Part shown: piece by piece, positions 53,386 through 61,935 of the stretch
Numbering within the stretch: position 1 is the stretch's first letter
Layout: each line of letters opens with the position of its first letter
From: Clostridium sp. AT4
GTDB taxonomy: Bacteria > Bacillota > Clostridia > Lachnospirales > Lachnospiraceae
DNA: 64,000 bases
Reading direction: 5' to 3'
Assembly: GCF_001517625.2 (NCBI RefSeq)
Contig: NZ_LN999827.1
Location: forward strand, 81,348 to 145,347
Translations under genes and position numbers: made by a program
The notes under the pieces: generated by a model
What the model saw: the letters and a program-made list of their open reading frames with translations, nothing else
Databases searched by the model: none
Told to the model about the DNA's origin: nothing

Positions 53386-54651
53386 TTAAAGGCTCTCCGG
53401 ATTGATATCCCTGGTTACAATATCGGTAATACGGATACCAAAATTATCCTCTACTACTACAATATCTCCCCTAGCAACACACTGTCCATTTACATACAGG
53501 TCTGCCTGTTCTCCTGCCATTTTATCCAGGACTACAAGAGATCCCTGGGTAAATTCCAGAATATCCTTTACCAATTTCTTAGTGCGTCCTATTTCCACTG
53601 ATATCTCCAACGGCACCTTCATGAGCATTTCCTGGTTGGCATTTTCTTCTCCATTTTCACTTCCAGAAGATTCAAGACCAGGTGCATTGGCCGGCCGGAT
53701 CAGGGCAGGTTCCCTGGATTCCTTTTTCTCTTCCTGTTCCCTTTTTTCCATATCCTGCATCAGCTGCATCATCTGCACCTGTGACTGCTGCATCTGATAC
53801 AAAAGCTGTAAAATAGCCGGGTTCATATCTGCGGAAATACCAGCTGGAATCTGGGAATATACAGGCTGCGATGTAGGTGCTGGCTGCGGTGCCGGTGCTG
53901 GTTGCGGGGTCGGTGCTGGTTGCGGGGTCGGTGCTGGTTCTGGCTCAGGCCGCGGTTTTTCTTTCTCTGCTGCCTCTTCTATCACCTTCTCTGCAGCTTC
54001 TTCTGCTGCCTTTGATCCTGACTCCTTATTTTCTGCCGGGATCTCTGCGGCTTCTTCCAGGGATATCTCAAATGGTTCCAGTAACCTTTTTGCAAGCTTT
54101 TCCGGCATGATATTTAAAAACTCACTTTTCAGTTTTCCTTCGATCTCAAGGATAAAGGAAATGACTACCATAGGAGTTGCTTCCGGGAAATACTTGTTTT
54201 TAAAGCTTTCTGCGTCTGTGATCTCAAAAGAAACCGGTGTGGATATATTAACTGTAAATTTCAGAAACTCTGAAAGTGCCGTCGCTGATGCACCCATCAT
54301 CTGGTTCATTACCTCACAAATAGCACTTCTGTTGATCTCATCCAGTTCAAATTTATCATCTGGTATCTCTTCTCCCAGAAGGGTTCCTACTATGATGCGC
54401 ACGTCATTTCTGCTGAACATCATAATATTGCTTCCTTCCAGTCCTTCTACATAAGCGATCTCTACTCCTACTGCCGGTTCCAGCTTTTTAAATTCAAACT
54501 GATCCCTTGTAAGGATCTTTACCTTTGGAGTCGTAATGTGAACGGTAGATCCTAAAAGTGTAGACATTGCTGTCGCTGATGCTCCAAGGCTGATATTCAT
54601 CATCTCCCCAAGAGCATCTATTTCCATCTCATTAAAGCTGAGTGCACCCAT
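53386..54651 (-). CDS. fliY: flagellar switch protein FliY (FliN/CheC fusion)
   Basis: 421 residues. The N-terminal part has two CheC-type phosphatase sites that both keep Glu and Asn (ALGEMMNISLGASATAMS and ICEVMNQMMGASATALSE). A long linker has Glu/Ala-rich and PAPTPQP repeats (about 205-270) and a Met/Gln-rich stretch. The last 90 residues are the FliN C-ring domain (VPLEISVEIGRTKKLVKDIL, LVVLDKMAGEQADLYVNGQC). It binds and dephosphorylates CheY-P at the motor. Start ATG at 54651 follows AGGAGG. Confidence 0.94.
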   Translation of the reverse strand: MGALSFNEMEIDALGEMMNISLGASATAMSTLLGSTVHITTPKVKILTRDQFEFKKLEPAVGVEIAYVEGLEGSNIMMFSRNDVRIIVGTLLGEEIPDDKFELDEINRSAICEVMNQMMGASATALSEFLKFTVNISTPVSFEITDAESFKNKYFPEATPMVVISFILEIEGKLKSEFLNIMPEKLAKRLLEPFEISLEEAAEIPAENKESGSKAAEEAAEKVIEEAAEKEKPRPEPEPAPTPQPAPTPQPAPAPQPAPTSQPVYSQIPAGISADMNPAILQLLYQMQQSQVQMMQLMQDMEKREQEEKKESREPALIRPANAPGLESSGSENGEENANQEMLMKVPLEISVEIGRTKKLVKDILEFTQGSLVVLDKMAGEQADLYVNGQCVARGDIVVVEDNFGIRITDIVTRDINPESL

Positions 54652-54671
54652 TCTTATTTTCCTCCTGTTTT

Positions 54672-55121
54672 CTACTTACCGATTTCCAGTGCTTTCTGAG
54701 CCATCAGCTTAATTGCGTTCAATGCTGTTACATTTGCTTCATAAGACCGGGTCGCTGACATACTGTCTACCGTTTCTTTCAGCACATCCACATTTGGCAT
54801 AGTCACATAGCCGTCTGCATCCGCATCCGGATGATCCGGATCATAAACTTTCTTAGCTTCTCTGTCATCTTCCACAATGCCAGAAACTCTTACTCCTGCA
54901 TGACGGCTGGTTATTCCTTTTCCTCGTGCTGCATTTTCCATTGCCTGGGCAAAAGACGTATCTGAATAGCTTTCAAGAAGTACATTTTTCCTTCGGTATG
55001 GACCGCCTGACTCCGTCCGCGTTGTATCCATATTTGCTATATTTTCTGCTGCAATATCCATCCTGACACGCTGTGCGCTCATTCCAGAGGCGCTTATATC
55101 AAATGAACCTAAAAACGCCAT
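54672..55121 (-). CDS. flgC: flagellar rod protein FlgC
   Basis: 149 residues. FlgC signatures throughout: FDISASGMSAQRVRMDIAAE, NIANMDTTRTESGGPYRRK, VYDPDHPDADADGYVTMPNV, VTALNAIKLMAQKALEIGK. It is a proximal-rod subunit. The ATG at 55121 is preferred because of AAGGAGGG. The location between cheY and fliY is unusual; flgC normally follows flgB at the operon head. Another copy could exist outside the window. Confidence 0.93.
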   Translation of the reverse strand: MAFLGSFDISASGMSAQRVRMDIAAENIANMDTTRTESGGPYRRKNVLLESYSDTSFAQAMENAARGKGITSRHAGVRVSGIVEDDREAKKVYDPDHPDADADGYVTMPNVDVLKETVDSMSATRSYEANVTALNAIKLMAQKALEIGK

Positions 55122-55141
55122 AACAGTTCCCTCCTTACGGA

Positions 55142-55504
55142 TCACTTTCCTAAAATATCATTTACAGTTTTTACGATCCTCTGTGCATCAAAAGGCTTCA
55201 CCACAAAATCACGGGCACCTGATTTGATCGCATCAACAACCATGCTTTCCTGTCCCATTGCTGTACACATAACAACTTTGGCATTTGGATCACCTTCACG
55301 AATTTTTTTCAAAGCCTGAAGCCCATCCATATTTGGCATGGTGATATCCATAATTACCATGTCCGGTTTTTCTTCACTGTATTTTTTTACTGCTTCTGCC
55401 CCATCCTGTGCCTCGATAAAATCGTTATATCCACTTGCACTAAGAGCTTTCTTGATCATCATCCTCATAAAAGCAGCATCATCTACCAGCATTATCTTAG
55501 CCAT
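55142..55504 (-). CDS. cheY: chemotaxis response regulator CheY
   Basis: 120 residues, a single receiver domain. Acidic pocket VDDAAF (D8, D9), phospho-acceptor D53 in VIMDITMPNMDG, T81 in VVMCTAMGQE and K103 in FVVKPFD. It carries phosphate from CheA to the motor, where FliM and FliY bind it. Start ATG at 55504; fliM ends 56 bases upstream. Placed right after fliM, as in other clostridial operons. Confidence 0.95.
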   Translation of the reverse strand: MAKIMLVDDAAFMRMMIKKALSASGYNDFIEAQDGAEAVKKYSEEKPDMVIMDITMPNMDGLQALKKIREGDPNAKVVMCTAMGQESMVVDAIKSGARDFVVKPFDAQRIVKTVNDILGK

Positions 55505-55560
55505 TTCTTATTCCTCTTCTTCTTTCATTCTTATTTATACTCCCGTATTCCGGAGCGTAT

Positions 55561-56652
55561 TTATCCTTGTTCTTTTACAGATCCGTCACTGTTATCAGGA
55601 TCTTCTTCCTTCTGCGGCATTATATCCGTTTTCTTTTCTTCTATTTGTGACGCAATGCATTTTTCAATCTTCACAGCCACATTTTTCTTATAACATCCCA
55701 TTTGTCCTGTAAACCAAGGCTGACGTCCTACAAAAAGTCTGACCGGACTGTCTTTTGGCTTTCCAAGATCGATCACATCTCCTACCTGGATCTGATAAAG
55801 TCCTTTCAGATCCAGCTGTACCGTGCCAAGCTGTCCTGTAATAGGCAGTTTGGAGTAACGGATATTATCCATGATCTTCTCTTTATTATCCTGATAAGAA
55901 AATCCTCTTGCCAGGTGCTTACGGTTGTCAATACTGTGAAAGATCACCGTAAGAAGATTGCCCGGGAGGCAGATCTTTAATTTTTCCTGTGCCTGTCCAG
56001 ATATGTCAACATTTAAAATGATAATGGCTACTGTTTCATCCAGACCTACATCCTGGACCATGGTTGGATTTTCTTCTACATGTTCTACGGAAAAATCAAT
56101 GCTCACATAATTTGAAAATCCATCCTTTAAGGCACCTGTCATATATTCTACAATCCGCTTGTACAAAGCACGTTCCACGTCGGAATACCGGTAATCATCC
56201 TCTACTGCTACAACATCTTCGCCCCCCAGCATATGGTTGATCAGTGTGATCACCATACCCGGAGTTACAAACAGCATCAGTGGAACACTCATTTTTTCTT
56301 CTCCTGCTATTGATGCGTCTATCATTGTCATGCAGTCGTTTTCGTGAAGGGCATTTACGTATTCGTAATACCTTCTTTCCTGTACATCCAGCACCGTTAT
56401 GTCCGTCATCACGCGGAAAATACCGTTGATCTGAGAAGTAAGAATACGTGCATAATTCTCAAATACACTCCTGAGGATCTTCATTTTTTCTTTTGTGAAT
56501 TTCCTCGGGCTGAAAAAGTCGTATTTAATATAGTTCTTTTCTTCTGGTGACAGAGGCTGTACAGATTCGGTTTTCGTTTCCTGTGCTGGTGCATCTGCAC
56601 TCATGGATTTTAAAAGTGCATCTATCTGGCTTTGTGATAAAACATCTGCCAT
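55561..56652 (-). CDS. fliM: flagellar switch protein FliM
   Basis: 363 residues. The N-terminal CheY-binding peptide is clear (VLSQSQIDALLKSM). The CheC-like middle domain (about 45-230) and the C-terminal FliN-like domain (GDVIDLGKPKDSPVRLFVGR, WFTGQMGCYKKNVAVKIEKC) follow. It sits in the C-ring and sets rotation direction. Start ATG at 56652; motB ends 15 bases upstream. No fliL lies between motB and fliM, where it is normally found. Confidence 0.96.
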   Translation of the reverse strand: MADVLSQSQIDALLKSMSADAPAQETKTESVQPLSPEEKNYIKYDFFSPRKFTKEKMKILRSVFENYARILTSQINGIFRVMTDITVLDVQERRYYEYVNALHENDCMTMIDASIAGEEKMSVPLMLFVTPGMVITLINHMLGGEDVVAVEDDYRYSDVERALYKRIVEYMTGALKDGFSNYVSIDFSVEHVEENPTMVQDVGLDETVAIIILNVDISGQAQEKLKICLPGNLLTVIFHSIDNRKHLARGFSYQDNKEKIMDNIRYSKLPITGQLGTVQLDLKGLYQIQVGDVIDLGKPKDSPVRLFVGRQPWFTGQMGCYKKNVAVKIEKCIASQIEEKKTDIMPQKEEDPDNSDGSVKEQG

Positions 56653-56667
56653 TCTTCCTGACCTCTC

Positions 56668-57654
56668 TTATTCACTGGTATTTTGCATTTCCTCCACAGG
56701 CCCTGTTTCTGCTGCTGTTCCTGCATCTGCTGCACCTGTATCTACAGTTCCTGCATCTGCTGCACCGGTATCTGCCGGTGTCTCTGTATCTGCCGGTACG
56801 GTTTCACCACCCTGGGAAGAGCTTTGTGACTCCCCTACTGTTACCACTGTAGTATTCGTATATTCACCGCTCTTAAACTCTTTATAATACTCATCCAGGT
56901 CTTTTTCTTTTGCCCCATTATCTAAAAGCAAAAATTCGATCCTGCGATTTTTTATCCTTCCTTCTTCTGTGGAATTATCTGCTATAGGGCGATATTCACC
57001 ATAACTTATATCCACCAGCTTCTCCGGCTTTATTACATTCTGCTGCTGAAGATAAATACATACTTCTGCAGATCTCATCGCCGAAAGGATACGGTCTTTT
57101 CGTATAGTCTGTGGATTGATCTGTGAATTATCTGTTACTTTCGCAGTGTGGGACATGATATTAACCTGTTCAATCCCACCTGCTGCAGGAGCTATGGCTT
57201 TTGCAAATGTATAGAGGACTGCCTGTCCTTCCCGTGTAAGCACGGAGCTGTTTGCACCGAAAAACACATTATTTGCAAAAGAAACATAAGTATAATCATC
57301 TCCCCTGATGACCGTAGCATCCTTTACACCCGCCTGATTCAGGCTTTCAGCGATCGTAAGATACAGCTTATTTATATCTTCTGTCTGCAGATCTTCCTGG
57401 GCACCCTCCTGACCGTTCTCCTGACCTGTGCTATCCGCCTCTGGTGTATCTGACATCTGGGAATTGATGGTAATATTCTCTGATCCCTGATTCTGTATGC
57501 TTGGAATGCTTTTCACAAAAACACTCCATTTTTGTGCATCCAGGTTAGACATGGAATACAACATGATAAAAAATGTAAGCAGTAATGTTACCATGTCTCC
57601 ATAAGTATCCATCCAGCTGCCGCCGCTGTCTGCGGGACGATTTTTCTTACTCAT
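56668..57654 (-). CDS. motB: flagellar stator protein MotB
   Basis: 328 residues. One transmembrane helix (about 20-42) after the ion-channel Asp in TYGDMVTLLLTFF (D20), a plug-like spacer and a C-terminal OmpA-like peptidoglycan domain (NVFFGANSSVLTREGQAVLY, SAMRSAEVCIYLQQQNVIKP, GRIKNRRIEFLLL). The last 60 residues are low-complexity repeats rich in Ala, Asp, Gly and Thr. The start overlaps the motA stop (ATGA). Confidence 0.94.
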   Translation of the reverse strand: MSKKNRPADSGGSWMDTYGDMVTLLLTFFIMLYSMSNLDAQKWSVFVKSIPSIQNQGSENITINSQMSDTPEADSTGQENGQEGAQEDLQTEDINKLYLTIAESLNQAGVKDATVIRGDDYTYVSFANNVFFGANSSVLTREGQAVLYTFAKAIAPAAGGIEQVNIMSHTAKVTDNSQINPQTIRKDRILSAMRSAEVCIYLQQQNVIKPEKLVDISYGEYRPIADNSTEEGRIKNRRIEFLLLDNGAKEKDLDEYYKEFKSGEYTNTTVVTVGESQSSSQGGETVPADTETPADTGAADAGTVDTGAADAGTAAETGPVEEMQNTSE

Positions 57655-58469
57655 TTATCTTCCTGTTCCTTTCCCTGGGAACCTCCATCTCCTGCTTTTG
57701 CAAGAATCTTCTGCTGCTGTGACTGTTTAATCGATGCAAGAAGATGTTCTCTCAGGTATTTTGGATTTTCTCCTGCCTGTATGGCAATGATCCCTTCAAT
57801 GATAGTAGAACAATACAGTTCTTCCTCATCCTGACGGATCCTCAGTTTCTTTGCAATCGGATTAAAAATAACATTTGCAAGAATACATCCGTAAAAGGTT
57901 GTGATCAATGCTACTGACATGTCGCTTCCGATACTAGATGAACCGCCTGCATCCATATTCATTCCTTTTAACATGTTGATCAGACCGATCAGAGTACCTA
58001 TCATGCCAAAGGATGGTGCATAAGATGCTGCTTTTTCATAAAGACCTGCTGCCTGGTCGTGGCGGACCATCATATTATCCAGTTCTCTTTCCAGAACCAG
58101 CCTTACCTTGTCCGGATCGTTTGCATCTACGATCATCAGGACACTCTGCTTAAAGAAAGGATCCTTGATCTCCTCCGCCTTATCCTCCAGCGCCAGAAGA
58201 CCGCTCTGCCTTGCTATCGTTCCCAGATCTACAAGCTGTTCGATCAATTTGGGAACATTATAGCGGTTTCCTCTTATGAGTACTGCAAAATGTTTCGGGA
58301 TATCCTTTAATATCCCTAATGGATAGCTGGACAATGTTGCTGCCAGCGCCCCACCGATCACAATGACCATACTTGGGATATCAATAAAATTGCCAATCTT
58401 ATCAAAACCGATTCCGTTTACAATTAAAGCAAAACCCAGGATTATACCTAGTAATGTTGTAGGATCCAC
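57651..58469 (-). CDS. motA: flagellar stator protein MotA
   Basis: 272 residues with four transmembrane helices. Marks include FIDIPSMVIVIGGALAATLS, YAPSFGMIGTLIGLINMLKG and LITTFYGCILANVIFNPIAK. With MotB it forms the ion-driven stator. Start ATG at 58469; flbD ends 12 bases upstream. The C-terminal tail is basic and Gln-rich. Confidence 0.95.
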   Translation of the reverse strand: MDPTTLLGIILGFALIVNGIGFDKIGNFIDIPSMVIVIGGALAATLSSYPLGILKDIPKHFAVLIRGNRYNVPKLIEQLVDLGTIARQSGLLALEDKAEEIKDPFFKQSVLMIVDANDPDKVRLVLERELDNMMVRHDQAAGLYEKAASYAPSFGMIGTLIGLINMLKGMNMDAGGSSSIGSDMSVALITTFYGCILANVIFNPIAKKLRIRQDEEELYCSTIIEGIIAIQAGENPKYLREHLLASIKQSQQQKILAKAGDGGSQGKEQEDK

Positions 58470-58481
58470 CTGCTTTTCCTC

Positions 58482-58685
58482 CTAAATCTGCTTCTCTTTT
58501 TTTATGCTGACACACCTTTGAAAGAACCCGGTCACCTGATCTTTGATACTTTCTACACTGTCTTTTACCAGATAGTAATCTCCATTCATCATACGGATCT
58601 TTGTTTCCGGGATCTGTTCGATCAATTCAACCTGAAGCCAGTTCAGATATAAAATCTCTCCGTTAAGCCGTTCTACACAGATCAT
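58482..58685 (-). CDS. flbD: FlbD-family protein
   Basis: 67 residues. Small protein common between flgE and motA in Firmicutes: MICVERLNGEILYLNWLQVE, QIPETKIRMMNGDYYLVKDS. The precise function is not settled; it may aid hook or rod assembly or be a regulator of that step (the name is unrelated to the Caulobacter transcription factor). Start ATG at 58685, five bases after flgE. Confidence 0.9.
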   Translation of the reverse strand: MICVERLNGEILYLNWLQVELIEQIPETKIRMMNGDYYLVKDSVESIKDQVTGFFQRCVSIKKEKQI

Positions 58686-58690
58686 ATTAC

Positions 58691-59611
58691 TTACCGCTTC
58701 ATGTTGATCAGGTCAGAAAGGATCTCATCACTGACTGTTATGATCTTTGAATTGGCCTGAAAACCTCTCTGTGTTGTGATCATATCGGAAAATTCCTTTG
58801 CAAGATCCACATTGGAAGCCTCCAGATATCCGGTCATTAAAGAAGAGGTGCTTCCTCCTGGGATCGTAGCGGAAGCACTACCACTGTTATCGCTTTCTGC
58901 TGCCCCATAGTAAAAAGACCCCTTTTTGCTTAAGCCCTCCGGATTCTGGAAGGTAGCAATGGCAACCTTACCGATGCTGACGGTTTTTCCATCCTTAGCC
59001 TTGTCCGTTGACTTTACTGTACCAGAAATCTCTCCCAGACTGTTGATCTTTACATTTGTCAGCTGCAGCGAATCATTACCAAAGTTTGCGCCTGTTACAT
59101 CAGAAGGAACCTTGATAGCTACAAGGTCTCCATCAAATCTCGTTGGATTATCTACCGCATCCGGACGGAAACCATAAACAAAATTTCCGTTGGCATCTGT
59201 AAGATATCCATTTCCGTCAATATTGAACTGACCAACTCTGGTATAATCAAAATCCGTTTTCTTCATATCCGCTACTGCAACATCTCCTGTGCTCTTTGGA
59301 AATGTAATAAAGAAGCCCTCTCCGTCTACACTTGCATTAAGGCCACCTACATAGGTTGGTGTAGATGCACTCATATCCGTACTGATGGAACCCATCATGG
59401 AACCATATCCATACTGGGCTGCATTTACACCACCGGCATTCTCGCTTCCCTTTGTGGAAGTGGTTGAAGTCTGGTACATTGCCTCTTTAAAGCTGTAACT
59501 CTGGGACTTAAAACCAAATGTATTTACGTTTGCAATATTGTTGCCGATGACATCCAGTTTGTTCTGATGTGCCCTAAGACCTGATACTGCTGAATCCATT
59601 GCTCTTAACAT
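58691..59611 (-). CDS. flgE: flagellar hook protein FlgE
   Basis: 306 residues. N-terminal motif MLRAMDSAVSGLRAHQNKLD and VIGNNIANVNTFGFKSQSYS; C-terminal motif YLEASNVDLAKEFSDMITTQ and RGFQANSKIITVSDEILSDL. The core is in the short range for Gram-positive hook proteins. It forms the hook outside the rod. Start ATG at 59611; flgD ends 16 bases upstream. Confidence 0.95.
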   Translation of the reverse strand: MLRAMDSAVSGLRAHQNKLDVIGNNIANVNTFGFKSQSYSFKEAMYQTSTTSTKGSENAGGVNAAQYGYGSMMGSISTDMSASTPTYVGGLNASVDGEGFFITFPKSTGDVAVADMKKTDFDYTRVGQFNIDGNGYLTDANGNFVYGFRPDAVDNPTRFDGDLVAIKVPSDVTGANFGNDSLQLTNVKINSLGEISGTVKSTDKAKDGKTVSIGKVAIATFQNPEGLSKKGSFYYGAAESDNSGSASATIPGGSTSSLMTGYLEASNVDLAKEFSDMITTQRGFQANSKIITVSDEILSDLINMKR

Positions 59612-59627
59612 ATTCTTTTGCTCCTTT

Positions 59628-60224
59628 TTACATTTCTTCTGTTTCTGTATCTTCAGATCCTGTGTCTTTCAGATCTGCATTTGCTAACTGTCCTGTGATC
59701 TTATCTGTTTTTTCAGATCCCCTGTCAGGATCTTTTTCACCTGCTGCCTCTGACTTATCTGTTTTATCCTGTGTGTCCTGAAGCTTTCCTACTCCCAGGA
59801 CACTGGACATCTTATAACCAGTATCATCACCTTCCAGACGTACTACCGGATCTCCCTTGGTAAAATCAACAGAAACTACCTTTCCGTATTTCACGCCATT
59901 TGCTGTCCCGGTATCAGGATCTGTAACTGCCACAGTTACCTCCTGACCGATCAGGCTGCCTGCATACGTCTGTGTTGTAACAGCAGCTGATGTATTTAAT
60001 GACTCTGTCATGGCAGTAAGTGACTGGACCATTGCCATATTTGTCATCTGGGACATCATTTCGCTGTTATCCATAGGGCTTGTCATATCCTGATTGGAAA
60101 GCTGTGCTGCTAACAGCTTGATAAAGCTGTTTACATCCATCGTGTTCTTGCTGTTGGATCCGGCACTGTAAACACCTGCCTGATACGGGTTTGCAGTGCT
60201 GCTGACTGTTATATTATCTGCCAT
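59628..60224 (-). CDS. flgD: hook cap/scaffold protein FlgD
   Basis: 198 residues. The N-terminal part carries the family signature (DVNSFIKLLAAQLSNQDMTS, PMDNSEMMSQMTNMAMVQSL). A short beta domain follows (IGQEVTVAVTDPDTG, YGKVVSVDFTKGDPVVRLEG). The last 50 residues are charged and repetitive (DKTDKSEAAGEKDPDRGSEK), without the FlgD-Ig domain of enterics. FlgD caps the growing hook. Start ATG at 60224. Confidence 0.93.
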   Translation of the reverse strand: MADNITVSSTANPYQAGVYSAGSNSKNTMDVNSFIKLLAAQLSNQDMTSPMDNSEMMSQMTNMAMVQSLTAMTESLNTSAAVTTQTYAGSLIGQEVTVAVTDPDTGTANGVKYGKVVSVDFTKGDPVVRLEGDDTGYKMSSVLGVGKLQDTQDKTDKSEAAGEKDPDRGSEKTDKITGQLANADLKDTGSEDTETEEM

Positions 60225-60242
60225 ATCACTTTAATCCTCCTT

Positions 60243-61451
60243 CTAGGCCAGTCCCAGCCTTAGCTGTTGGGCAAAGCTGTCATCCTGCTTCTGGCGCTGC
60301 TCTTTTGGGTCCTGCCTGCCGTTTCTGCCATGACCGGGATCCTGATCCATATTTTGCCTGTTTTCAGTCTGTTCCGGTGTATAAATAACGGTAGGGGTTC
60401 CTGTTTTTTCTTCCAGGATCTGTGCCAGATGACCAGCTTCTTTGCTTAATATCTCCAGTGTTTTTGCACTGGTTGAAAAAATAGTGACCTCTGTTTTTCC
60501 TTTTTCATACTGCAGCCGGATAGTCAGCTTTCCAAGCCTTTCCGGCTCCAGGGAAAGCTCCAGCTTTCCTTTTTTTTCACTGATCTTTGTATCCAGGTAG
60601 TTTCCCAGATCCTCTGTCAATGTGTCCTGGGCTGTTGCCAGCCGGTCTGCCGGTCCTGTATCAGCAGCGGCTGGTTTTTCTGCTGTGCCAGTTGAACTTT
60701 CAACAGTTCCTCTATAACCGGACGATGCCAGGGCTGTCATTTCCTTTCCGGAAATATGTTCCTTTCGGCCTGGTGTTTCTTCTTCCCGGTTCATTTTGGC
60801 AGTTTGCTTTGACTGCCCGGCTTCTTCTGCCTCTCCTGATTTTTCTTTCTCTCCAGTCTGGTCCAATCTATTCCGGAGCTTTAAGTCATCTGCATGGACA
60901 GCTGTTTCTGTGTGGGGGGATTCTGTCTGCTGTATGGTACTGACAGCTGCCGTCTGGTCCTCCATTCCTGTTTCCACCGTTGTCTGTACAGCCAGATCTT
61001 GTATTTCATTTATTTCATTGTTGTAAACAGCAGGCGCTTTACTATTTTCTGCTGTTATCTGTACAAAGGTTCTGTAGCAGGTTTCAGAAGCATAGGCAGC
61101 TGTCAATTCCTGATCCTGCTCTATTTCTCCATCCTGACTGTTCTTTCCGTCCTGTATATCCGTTACTTTTATTTCTGCTTTTATTTCAGCTGTTTTTTTA
61201 TTCTTTCCGGACTGACTGCCATTAACCTGTTTTCCATTTTCCCCACTTTTGGTTTCTTCTGGCTGTGTTTCTTTATTTTTAGTTTCCCCTGTTTCTGCTC
61301 TTTTTGTTTCGTCATCCTGGGCTGCCTTTTTCTTGTATTTTGTCAGCATCGATGCAAAATCTGACCCATTCTCCACTTTTTCTTCTGGGTTCATACCTGA
61401 CTTTACAGAATATCCTGTTTTTATCTGACCAGTATTTTCAATCCTGTTCAA
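60243..61451 (-). CDS. fliK: flagellar hook-length control protein FliK
   Basis: 402 residues. The long N-terminal part is hydrophilic and unordered (Glu, Lys, Thr and Gln-rich), as expected for the ruler. The C-terminal switch domain lies at about 280-350: KKGKLELSLEPERLGKLTIR, LQYEKGKTEVTIFSTSAKTL. It ends in a Gln/Asp-rich tail. FliK measures the hook and triggers FlhB. Start ATG at 61451, one base after the fliJ stop. Confidence 0.9.
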   Translation of the reverse strand: MNRIENTGQIKTGYSVKSGMNPEEKVENGSDFASMLTKYKKKAAQDDETKRAETGETKNKETQPEETKSGENGKQVNGSQSGKNKKTAEIKAEIKVTDIQDGKNSQDGEIEQDQELTAAYASETCYRTFVQITAENSKAPAVYNNEINEIQDLAVQTTVETGMEDQTAAVSTIQQTESPHTETAVHADDLKLRNRLDQTGEKEKSGEAEEAGQSKQTAKMNREEETPGRKEHISGKEMTALASSGYRGTVESSTGTAEKPAAADTGPADRLATAQDTLTEDLGNYLDTKISEKKGKLELSLEPERLGKLTIRLQYEKGKTEVTIFSTSAKTLEILSKEAGHLAQILEEKTGTPTVIYTPEQTENRQNMDQDPGHGRNGRQDPKEQRQKQDDSFAQQLRLGLA

Positions 61452-61452
61452 C

Positions 61453-61911
61453 CTAGATTACCTCCCTGTTTTGAGAATATCTGGCTGTTCTTGAAGCATA
61501 TTCTTCTATAAACAGCTCCTGTGCCTTTTTAGCAGCTTTTTCATATTCATTCTGTCGCCTGTCCTTTAACTTTTCATAACGGGACGTATCTATCTTTGCA
61601 GCGATCACCTGCTCTTTCTTTTTCTCTTCCTGCTGCTGCAAAAATTGTAACTGTTCCTGTTTTTTCTGGATCTGATCTTCCATTTCGCTGATATACATAC
61701 CATAAAGGCAGATATCCTTTATCTGTACATCCTGTTTTTTCAGATCATCTATCTTATCCTGGGCAGATACCAGTTTTTCCTCCAGATTCTGTATCTCTCT
61801 TTCTTTTTTCCGGATCTGTGCCAGAAGTGTTCCATGTTCTGCCTTAATGCTGTCCAGAATCTGTTCCTTATAATGAAGTACATTTTCAAGACTGTATTTA
61901 AATCTCTTCAT
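61453..61911 (-). CDS. fliJ: flagellar export protein FliJ
   Basis: 152 residues, almost wholly coiled coil (FKYSLENVLHYKEQILDSIK, LEEKLVSAQDKIDDLKKQ). FliJ acts as the stalk of the FliI ATPase and an escort for chaperones. ATG at 61911 is preferred to 61923, which touches the AGGAG ribosome site. It lies between fliI and fliK, as usual. Confidence 0.92.
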   Translation of the reverse strand: MKRFKYSLENVLHYKEQILDSIKAEHGTLLAQIRKKEREIQNLEEKLVSAQDKIDDLKKQDVQIKDICLYGMYISEMEDQIQKKQEQLQFLQQQEEKKKEQVIAAKIDTSRYEKLKDRRQNEYEKAAKKAQELFIEEYASRTARYSQNREVI

Positions 61912-61935
61912 CTTAAGTATCATCTCCTATAACTG

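Noticed and set aside
53877-54110. Plus-strand hydrophobic open frame opposite the FliY linker
   Set aside because: It arises from the reverse of the PAPTPQP repeat and has no ribosome site or homology.
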